Assembly (NCBI GenBank): GCA_900323505.1
Contig: OOIN01000033.1
Location: 310,001 to 374,000, forward strand
DNA length: 64,000 nucleotides
Reading direction: 5' to 3'
DNA from: Ustilago trichophora
Taxonomy: Eukaryota > Basidiomycota > Ustilaginomycetes > Ustilaginales > Ustilaginaceae
The position numbers and the translations under genes are program-made. The notes under the pieces are model-generated. The model worked only from the letters and a program-made list of their open reading frames with translations, had not been told where the DNA came from and made no database searches. Shown here in pieces: positions 51,514-60,300 of this stretch. Positions within the stretch are counted from its first letter, which is position 1, and every line of letters starts with the position of its first letter.

Positions 51514-54500
51514 TCAACGCGGTGACGCGAGCTTCTTGAGCCCGAGCAATTGTCGACCATTGGCGGCGAATGGTACAACCGCAAGCTGGCAAGCAAAGCT
51601 CTCGATATCAAGCACTGCCTCCTCACCATAATCTCCACTGTTGTCAATTGCTAATGAAATCCCCATATCACCAATGAGCTCCAGACTTGGATGGTGGCTG
51701 CCGAGCACATCCAACGACACCTCTGCCAACAGTCGTACGTGCATGAATGTCTGTGTTACCGTATCCAATGCAGTAGCCGACAGCCGGATAGCCTTGGAGA
51801 AGATCCAAAGGATCCTCGCAGCCCGAGGCTTGCCATTGATCAACACCAGACACCAACAGTTGGTCCGGTTGTCACGTCCACCTTGGCCAATGCCACCGAC
51901 TTTGACAGCATCAGGAGCTCTGCTCATGATGGCCGTGCGAGTGAATTCTGCACGGGTGTCGAGGCGAGCCACGCTGCTAGGAGCCATCGTATCCCAGTAA
52001 GGTGTATATCGTGGCATTGCAGCAACGTCGGCAGGCTGTTTGGTGGCATCGGTGCAGCTCAGAGCATTGGATTGGTGGTTGAGGTGGTCCAGAAGTAAGC
52101 CAAATGTGGTGTTGTCAAGCTGCGTCTTCTTGAGACGAGTGTCCAAAGAGGACAAGTCGAGGGGATGATGGCCCTCGATCGATTGCAGAAGCCTCGTCTC
52201 GAAAAAGGGAATGCCGCTCGTAGACAACAAGCGCCTCAGCTCCGACCTCTGCACGGCGTTGCGCATGATCGTTGCCTCCAGCACACCGCCTTTATGCCCG
52301 CTCGTGGGGATCGTGCCCATTAAGCCGTTGAAACGCTCGAAGGGCAATGAAGAGAAGTGTCGGGGGGATCCAAAGCGCTTGATGAAGTAGGGGAGATGGG
52401 TCACGTTATGATTGTTAAACGTGAGCCATGCTGCTCCCAGAAGCTTGGCCTGACTATGGTTGAACTTGTCAATGAGGTCGGCCAGCTTGTCTACTTCAGC
52501 GCTGGTAAGATCACCGCTGGTCAACTCGACGATGGCGCAGAGCAGCATAGCTGAACGGAAGACACTCCTCACTCGCTTTGGCCCAGGCAGGTATCGACGG
52601 CCATTGGGCTCGCCATCAGCCCTCGCAGGAGCATCGCAGACGTCTAACTCTTCCTCGTAAAGATGAACATCGACGTCAGCTCCGGGTGGAGGCTGATACT
52701 CGACGTTGTCGACGAGAGAAGATGTGGAGGAAGAGTTTTGATGGGACATTGAAGGCGGCGGCAGAGAAGAAGGGGTGGCGGCAGCGGTGGCGGCGGTGGC
52801 ATCGACGACACTGGAGGTATTGGCAGCGGTGGTGGAGATGTGGACGGTGGGATTGGCAGCCTGAGATGCAGACTGGGGCGCCAATGGCCTCGTTCGAGGC
52901 CCTCCCGGCTTGACGAGGGCAAAGTTGAGCTCCTCGTCATCACGACCACCCAAGGACTCGCTCCAAAGCTGCATAAGGACAAAGGGCAGCAAGACTCTGA
53001 ATAGAGTCTCCCACTGTTCAGCGGTGGGATTGCCACCACTTCGACTGCCAATGAGCTTGTTGGGACGCTGCACGTTGGACGGCAGCAAGGCATTGGCAAT
53101 GATTGACTGCGCTTCCGGCAATCGCTTGCCAATCTCGTTGCATGACTCGATCAACAAACGATGCCAAAAGCGCTTGCAGAGGCCAAGATGGATGGCATGC
53201 ATCATGTCGGGCGGGCAGCTGTCGACAGCACTGAAGTAGCTGAGCTCGTCGATTGCTACCCGCCTGAAACCTGCCGCCGTTCGTGACCGAGTCCTACGGC
53301 GCTGACTCCCAACAAAGCTGTCCTCCTCGTCCTCCTCGTCATCCGTTAGGCCGAGCTTTTCTCCTTGCTTCGGGCAATAGGCACAGATTGTGCCTTTTCT
53401 GTACTTCAGAGCGAAGCCAGCCACCTTTGCCCGAGCAGGAGTGTCGGCGACGACGAGATGGAGGCGCGCTTTGACCAGTTCACCTTCAGGATGGCCTACG
53501 GTCTTGATGACCTTGCCGTCGCTGGCGAAGTCCTTCAGCTCGTCGACAATGAGCTTTAGGAACTTCTGCAGCTGCACGGCTGCCGTATCCTTTGGGCCGG
53601 GCAGCAAGCCGACAAGATGGACGCCAAGGCAGCGCCGGTCGTGTGTCGTCAACTGAGCCGGAAGGTTATCGATCCTCAAGAGTATTGCTCCCGTCGAATG
53701 CCATCCGTGGAACTTTCCCTTGTGTGGACCAAACCAGTCAACTGAGAGTGTGACTTTGAGGTTGAGGCCGGCCGCAACAAAGGGAGCATGTCCGTGATGG
53801 CAACGACGTCGGCAATCCTGCGCGCTGCTGCTGCAGTCCTCGAGCCAAGCCGATCCAGTGGGAATCTCGCCGTAAAGGCGCTGATCAACCTCGTCACCTG
53901 AGCAAGAGTCGCAATCGGTGATGTTTGTGTTGGCTCGGCGGTTGGTGTTGGGGGCAGAGGAAAGCGAAGGGGAGGGCTGAGCTTCTTCAACGACACGTAA
54001 CCAGTCCTTTAATGTACTGTAGTACTTTTTGTCCATCAGCATGCCGGAAAGGATGGACTCTAGAGTGCGATGGCAATAGAGCTGAATTGGACGGCGGTTG
54101 TGGTCGTGAAGAAGTCGAGCACCGCAAGCGCATTGGATGTGCCGAGTATTGGGAGCATCGGTACCACCATTCCACAGTGTCAGCTCACCGCAATGGGCAC
54201 AGACAAGATACTCTTCGAAGTCACTGTGCATGCCAAGCCGTTGTCGCACCGACGCAGGAGTTACGAGCATCGGTAGCGGCGGCAGAGGTAGTGGCGGGGG
54301 CAGCATCTGTGACGACGATGAAGGTGAGTTGGGAGCTCTGTGCACCGAAGCTGGTGGCGGTGGCGAGGGCTGGGATGGTGGCTGAGGAGGCGACAGATGA
54401 GGAGGGGCAGTACGAGTGAAAGCATCGGCATCGACAATGAAGGCGCAAAAGCGACTCAACACATGTAATGCGAAGGAGAGGTACAGTGTTGCTATCACGT

Positions 54501-55233
54501 TTGACAGTCTGTGGAAGGTCATGAGGTACATGACGAAGATGTAGTTGACCATCACAAATTGGCCACGCTGCTGCTGCAGTGAGTCTGTGATGGTCTCTTC
54601 CACGGAATCGCTGGTGTTGTCGGGTTGGCCTGCGGTTGAATTGAGCAACAGAGCATGCACAAGTGAGAGACGGCTGGCCTGCGAAAAGACAGAAGAGGTG
54701 TCTTCGGTTGAGACGGAGGCAGCGTCTGTTGCAGCATCTGTTGCATCGATGCTTCCAATGTCTTGGTCGTCGATGCTGCTCGAAGCGTCAGGCAAGTCTG
54801 GGAACGGAGGCATTGTGTCGCTGTTGTTAGCGTCACTGTCTTCGGCCTCCTGATCCGCCTCACCATCGTCTGAGTGGCAAGCAAGCAGCGCATCGTCAGG
54901 ATCGGCTTCGGCAGATGTGGAATCGCCTAGGCGCTGCCTCTTCCATCGCTCCGCTTGAGGATCAGGCTCTGACTGAGCGAGCTGAGCCGGAGAAGGGGGA
55001 AGAGCAATGGGTGAGGATGCTGGAGGTGACGCTAATGTTGCCGCTGCTGCTGCTGTTGCTGAAACAGCTCGAGACTCGACTGCCCTAGAGGCGATGCTTG
55101 CTGTGCAACGTTGTGCTTTGGTTTGATGCCACCGCCATTGCTCGTAGGAAAAGACTCTGCCGTCCTCGCCACAGTCTTCACACCTGCATAGCCTGGGCTT
55201 GTGGCCCGACCTGCTAGGTGACAGATTGTGCAT
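51514..55233 (-). CDS. Tnp2/CACTA-type transposase
   Basis: 1239-residue transposase of the En/Spm-like tnp2 class common in basidiomycetes, from ATG at 55233; the frame is open a further 65 codons without ATG. Uninterrupted. The N terminus has paired Cys motifs (LCRCEDCGEDGRVF). Around residues 310-345, EYLVCAHCGEL and IQCACGARLL form a zinc-binding unit. The catalytic region begins with LSVDWFGPHKGKFHG (about residue 498), then NLPAQL, HLVGLLPGPKDT, VVADTPARAKVAGF, the zinc pair CAYC, and PPDMMHAIHLGLCKRFW (about 673), with an acidic SFVGSQ insert. The C-terminal part contains HLPYFIKRFGSPRHFSSLPF and ERFNGLMG. Ala/Ser/Pro tracts lie between blocks. Terminal CACTA repeats were not found, so the superfamily rests on the protein. 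Confidence 0.8.
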   Translation of the reverse strand: MHNLSPSRSGHKPRLCRCEDCGEDGRVFSYEQWRWHQTKAQRCTASIASRAVESRAVSATAAAAATLASPPASSPIALPPSPAQLAQSEPDPQAERWKRQRLGDSTSAEADPDDALLACHSDDGEADQEAEDSDANNSDTMPPFPDLPDASSSIDDQDIGSIDATDAATDAASVSTEDTSSVFSQASRLSLVHALLLNSTAGQPDNTSDSVEETITDSLQQQRGQFVMVNYIFVMYLMTFHRLSNVIATLYLSFALHVLSRFCAFIVDADAFTRTAPPHLSPPQPPSQPSPPPPASVHRAPNSPSSSSQMLPPPLPLPPLPMLVTPASVRQRLGMHSDFEEYLVCAHCGELTLWNGGTDAPNTRHIQCACGARLLHDHNRRPIQLYCHRTLESILSGMLMDKKYYSTLKDWLRVVEEAQPSPSLSSAPNTNRRANTNITDCDSCSGDEVDQRLYGEIPTGSAWLEDCSSSAQDCRRRCHHGHAPFVAAGLNLKVTLSVDWFGPHKGKFHGWHSTGAILLRIDNLPAQLTTHDRRCLGVHLVGLLPGPKDTAAVQLQKFLKLIVDELKDFASDGKVIKTVGHPEGELVKARLHLVVADTPARAKVAGFALKYRKGTICAYCPKQGEKLGLTDDEEDEEDSFVGSQRRRTRSRTAAGFRRVAIDELSYFSAVDSCPPDMMHAIHLGLCKRFWHRLLIESCNEIGKRLPEAQSIIANALLPSNVQRPNKLIGSRSGGNPTAEQWETLFRVLLPFVLMQLWSESLGGRDDEELNFALVKPGGPRTRPLAPQSASQAANPTVHISTTAANTSSVVDATAATAAATPSSLPPPSMSHQNSSSTSSLVDNVEYQPPPGADVDVHLYEEELDVCDAPARADGEPNGRRYLPGPKRVRSVFRSAMLLCAIVELTSGDLTSAEVDKLADLIDKFNHSQAKLLGAAWLTFNNHNVTHLPYFIKRFGSPRHFSSLPFERFNGLMGTIPTSGHKGGVLEATIMRNAVQRSELRRLLSTSGIPFFETRLLQSIEGHHPLDLSSLDTRLKKTQLDNTTFGLLLDHLNHQSNALSCTDATKQPADVAAMPRYTPYWDTMAPSSVARLDTRAEFTRTAIMSRAPDAVKVGGIGQGGRDNRTNCWCLVLINGKPRAARILWIFSKAIRLSATALDTVTQTFMHVRLLAEVSLDVLGSHHPSLELIGDMGISLAIDNSGDYGEEAVLDIESFACQLAVVPFAANGRQLLGLKKLASPR

Positions 55234-56341
55234 TGTAGAGGTGTCAAGGACGGCAAGAGAGTCGAAGAGCTGATTTGAGTGGTGGTGGTGGTGGCGGCGG
55301 CGGCGGCGGTGGCGAAAGAAAGAAAGCAACAACAAATGCACAGCAAGGTGCCTGTGGGTGCTCCACCGAGCAAACGGAGGAGTCACGATGACGTGACTGG
55401 AAGACTGCAGACACCACGGCAAGGGCACAGAATGCTTAATGCCGAGAAGTTGCTGTCAACGGTCAGTGGACGTCGCCGATCGTCCAACGATGCTGGGATC
55501 CGGTGGAGGAAAGGGGGGGGGGGACGACGGTGGAGAGCTTACGGGGCTTGACTAGGGCCACGGCGTAAGATGCACAAGTCGTTGACGGCGGCAAGCCAGC
55601 ACGTCGAAAACAAGGAAAAAGGGGGACTGCTTGAACCCTCAAGATGCTGCACGCCCGCAGCAACGGCCCTACAAAGGCCTTCCGGTGGTCAGACCGGGGG
55701 GTTGTCACTCTGCCGAGAGGGTCAGAGCCTTGTTGAGCCTGAGGCGGAGAAACGTTCTCCTATCCTGGGCTGTCCTCGCCAGGGCGTGCACCTAGAGCGA
55801 GGATGTCTTTAACGTCCCTGGATTAAAGGAGACGGTCACTGCCAGGCTTAACTGGACAACAAGTGACGGCTGCTGCTGGAGCAGAAGAGTCTCGCGCAAG
55901 CGCTGAGAAGTCTTTAACGTCCTCGACAAGAGGACGGTCTGTGTTGCGTGGCACAAGTGTACTCAGCCGAGTCCACAGGGCGAGCAAGGGGCAGACGGCT
56001 GCAGGCGCAGCAGAACAGAGCCACGGACTGGCAAGAAAAGCGGCAAGAGCCGAAGAGAATGCGCTCGAGCCGTGAGGCGAGCAGCGAGCGAGGGCGCCAG
56101 GACCAGGAAGAATGAAAGAAGAAAGTTAGCAAACAGGGTTGCCTTCCGTCCGACCGGCCAAGGTACAGTTGCCTCGATCAGACGCAGGGTAGAGCAAATC
56201 ATCACCTAAGAAGGTGAGGTTGGCTCGTCTGAGAGTGCCAGCACTAACAGACCAGGAGCACCGTCGATTTGGTATCCCCGCCTGGCAGGCAGGTCTGTTC
56301 TTGGCCGGACGGTGGAGTGGGCTTACCTGTTTGGATGGGAG
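55234..56341. other. Region upstream of tnp2 transposase, unassigned
   Basis: 1.1 kb of CpG-rich DNA, likely including the transposon's 5' end. GTCTTTAACGTCC occurs at about 55806 and again near 55910, both followed by a purine-rich block with GACGGTC, which could be subterminal transposase-binding repeats. A run of nine or more G lies near 55515. No gene recognised. Confidence 0.4.
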
Positions 56342-56745
56342 AAATCGAGATCGCGACCAAGTCTTGAAGCGTTGATGGATGGGAATGGGCCGTCGTGAAG
56401 CAGTGAGATACCAAAGAAACCCGCTTGGCACAAGATCGTGGCAGAGGCGGATCGCGACAAAGTCTTGAGGCGTTCGAAGTCTTGAAGCGTCGATGGAAGG
56501 GAATGGGCCGTCGTGAAGCAGTGAGATCCAAAAAAAACCGCTTGGCACAAGATCGTGGCAGAGGCGGATCGCGACCAAGCATTGAGGCGTTCAAAGTCTT
56601 GAAGCGTTCGACCAAGTCTTGAAGCGTTCGACCAAGTCTTGAAGAAGTCTTGAAGCGTTGATGGATGGGAATGGGCCGTCGTGAAGCAGTGAGATCCAAA
56701 AAAAACCGCTTGGCACAAGATCGTGGCAGAGACGGATCGTTAATA
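56342..56745 (+). repeat. Tandem repeat array, three ~118-bp units
   Basis: Three copies of a unit containing GGGAATGGGCCGTCGTGAAG (starts 56381, 56499, 56667), each followed by CAGTGAGAT, an A-run and GCTTGGCACAAGATCGTGGC. Spacing is 118 then 168 bases; the extra 50 come from local expansion of AAGTCTTGAAGCGTTCGACC. Frames across it are repeats, not a gene. The array ends about 30 bases before the LTR. Confidence 0.92.
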
Positions 56746-56778
56746 TCCATTGAAGGCTCGATCCATGGAAGATGGCGG

Positions 56779-57316
56779 TGTAACGAGCAAGTAATCAAAT
56801 GTTAGTTAGACAAAGATGAAGTTCAGCTTGAGTATCGGAAGCATTGATGAAAGGATGGTTATGGTATTGAAGGAAGTGAAAAAATTTGCTGAGTCGCGAC
56901 GAAGTTGACCTGCGTGTGGCATGACGCACGGGCCACCTCGAGTCAAATTGCTGATCCGGCCGATTATTTGCGATCTGGCCGATCCAGCAGATCTGACCGA
57001 TTTACCCGATTTGGTCGGGATTCGTGGACCCGGGACAGGGGCCCAACAGAGACAAGCTTCGTCCCGAAGCAAAGACAGTGAAAGTAAAGTACAAAATGTT
57101 CGTCATGAGTGACGAATACTAATACGTCGTGACGCTAGAGAAACTTATGACGTCGCAAAAGGTAGTGGAATACCAAAGATGCCAATGAGACGTGTGCGCA
57201 AGTGTTGAACTTGGTCACAAGTATGAAGAATCGTGGGCGATTAGGAGTAAGAATCGTAACATTTTGGAGAAAACTAATTCGAGACTGCGTGCAATCGCGG
57301 AGCCGGCCGTAACTCA
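56779..57316 (-). repeat. 3' LTR of the gypsy element
   Basis: Starts TGTAACGAGCAAG at 56779, homologous to 63855 onward. The inner end is inferred: CCGTAACTCA at 57307-57316 ends in CA and is followed by a pyrimidine tract (TCCTCTCCTGC), the complement of a polypurine tract. If right, the LTR is 538 bp and overlaps the last 43 bases of pol. The start is firm, the end uncertain. Confidence 0.65.
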
Positions 57317-60300
57317 TCCTCTCCTGCAAGGGCAGATGCGACAATTTCTTTGGCCGAGGGTCGAAGGCCTGATTCGTTGTTCGCGGTGTGAAAAATGGGA
57401 GGCTTGAGTTCTGGCGAAGGCCAGTACCTTTTTAAACGATCTAAGTGTACTCGCTCTTCAGTGCCGTCGGTTAGGCTTCGAATGATATAGGACTTGCGTT
57501 GTTTCTTCATCACCACATACGGACCAACCCATTTAGGTGCCAATTTGGCTTGCGTGGAATAGGTGGACTCGTAAATGGTTTGGTGTTGAAGGACTAAGTC
57601 GCCGTTGTCAATGGGAACTCCACGTCGTCTGGGCCTTGATTGCTCCGTGCGTTTAGCCTGTGCTGTCTCGTAGGATGACATTGCATCAACCCGGCATGTG
57701 TCGATGAAGGCACGTTGGAGGTGCACTTTGTTAATGGAGGGACTACCAGTTTTAGAGCTCTCACGGTCTGCAATGACATAACCGTATAGGAGCTCCGTAG
57801 GGGACAGGTTCGACAAGTCGGGAATAGGCCTATGATTGAGCTCCCAAAGCACTTTGGGAAGTTGTTCATGCCAAGGGAAGTCGGTGGAAGAGGCGGAGGT
57901 GGCTGTTGCGCATGCTCGTCGTAAGCCTTCGATGATGAGGCCATTGTTGCGCTTGACAAGGCCATTCACCCATGGTGCATACGCTGGAGTGATGTGATGA
58001 CCAACGTCGTTGTCGGCTAAGAAGTCGTAGACCTCGGCGCAATCAAAGTGACTGCCGCCATCCGAGATGATAGTGAGCGGCAATGCAGAGACTTGATCAC
58101 GCAGGACGGTGAGGCACTGGACAACATCGCGACCACGGGCTTTAGCAAGGGGGAATCCCCAGACGAATCGTGAGAAATAGTCAACGACAACCAACAATTT
58201 GCTTTTCCCGTGCGATGATGGCAAGGAGACGAAGTCCATGGCCCAAGTCTCCATGGGCGAGGAGACTATGATTGGGTCGAGGACTGAGCGACTTCGTGGA
58301 CCAAATAGCTGACAAGTCTTGCACGTTTTGACCACAAGTCGGGCATCAGCATATAACCGGGGCCAAGTGACGGCTTGTTGGAGTCGCATCTTCTTAACGA
58401 GCATATTGATGCCCATATGAGCTTGGTCGTGGGCCTTAAGGAGTCGTTCGTGGCCTTCTTGTCGCGGTATTGCCTGCAAGACGAGCTCGTCTTGGACGTA
58501 GCTGAGTTGTCCATCGACGAGTTTGTAACGCTTCATCCGTTTGATCTTCTCTCGAGCTGCTGAAGAGTCAGGCATTTCAAGTAGAAGTAGGAAACGGACG
58601 ACTGGTTCTAACTCGTCACCTTCAAACCTTTTCACCAATGACCCAGCTTCTTCGTCAATTACTAAGTATCGACCGGCTAGTTTCTCGGCGTACTTGGGAA
58701 GGTCGTATGCTAGGGAGTGTTGGACTGGTGAATCATTGTCAGGTTGTTCCTTGGACATGGCAAGGCAAAGGTCGAAGTGGTGATCAGTGCAAAGCAAGTC
58801 GCGATCCTCCGGTTGAACTGGTTTCTCATCGAGATCTTCGTCAGAAGAATACGGACGGTGAGAAAGCCCGTGTGCTAAACCATGGCGATGGCCAGCACAG
58901 TGTTCGACCCGAATGATGTTATGGGCTAAAAGCTGTTCTCGCCATCGTGCATGTGCAGCGGGCATCTTGTCGTTGCGAAGAATGTCTCGCAGTGCCATAC
59001 AATCGGTTACCAATATGATCGGTTGTCCAAAAGTAAAGGGCGTGAAGCGCGTGAGAGCAAATTTTGCAGCGACTAGTTCTCCCAAATGGGCGGAGTATCG
59101 AGATTCGGCCGGTGAGCATTTTTTCGAGGCATAGGCAATGGGAAAGACCACCTTCCGATAAGTATTGTTCGGATTAGGTGCTGGTTCGAGGTCATTAACC
59201 AAATGCCATTTGCCTTGAATATCCTTCTGCATCGTGTGCTCTTGCAACAGCACTGCTCCAATTCCCTCGGCGCTCCAGTCAGATTGGACAATGAATGGAC
59301 GGTCATATCGCGGTTCTTTGAGCACGCGCGAATTGACCAAAGCATTCTTGACTCGTAAGAAGGCATCGTGATGGTCCTTAGTCCAGACACCCTCGAGACT
59401 TGCATCATAGTTGTCGACGCTCATGGTGAGGGAATCCAATGGGGCAAAGACCTTGGCGAAGTTTGGTACCTTAGAACGAAGGTAGGAACAAACGCCACGG
59501 AACACCATAATCTCTCGGACTGTTTTAGGGACCGGCCAGCTGAGGATCGCCTTAAGACGAGCAGGGTCTGCTCTGATGCCATCTTGTCCGACGAGTTGTC
59601 CACAAAAAGTGATATTCTCGTACAAGAATTGACACTTTTGAACAGACAAAGTAAACCCGGTGTCGATTGCGCGGTCGAGGAATTCGCGGAGCCAGAGGAA
59701 GTACGCGTCGAAGTCATGGTGCCCAGTTGCCACATCGTCCATCCAGAAATCTGAATCTCTATCGAAGAGATCACCGAAGGCCGTCGTGATGAATCGGTAG
59801 TATAAGGAGGGACCGACCTTGAAACCAAATGGCATAACGGTGTACCCAACAAAGCCAAAGTCTTCGACGTAAGTGACCGAGAGTAAAGTCACAAGACGCA
59901 AGTTTGCCATGATGAAGAACCCTGCACAACCATCGCCCTTGAAAAGAAACTGTTTTCCAGATAACTTTGTAGCTTTTACTTCAATGTCACCTGGAATGAA
60001 CGAGTTGTCTTTCATGTAATGATTGATAGGCGCGTAGTTATGCACAAGATGGTAGCGTGTCTCGGCGGTTTTAATGGTCGTCGAAGGAGTTAGTGCTGGG
60101 CATTTTGGCGGTGGCAAAGATTCGTCATACTCGAGACCGGCATCTTTTAGCGCAGCATTAGCCTGGAGTCGAAGCTCCTCAAGAGAGACATTGGAGTCAA
60201 TCTCTGACGCCGGCTTAGGAACGATCCTGGTCTCGGAGATCCATTTGACTTCATCCTCGTTGATCTTGATCATAAACCCGTTGTCAATGAGCTCTCGAAC

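Noticed and set aside
56342..56745. Tandem array as a CRISPR
   Set aside because: Units are 118-168 bp with near-identical content and no unique spacers, and the genome is eukaryotic.
56126..56798. Minus-strand frames of 130-180 codons over the tandem array
   Set aside because: They translate the repeat units in three frames, giving repeated peptides with no other support.
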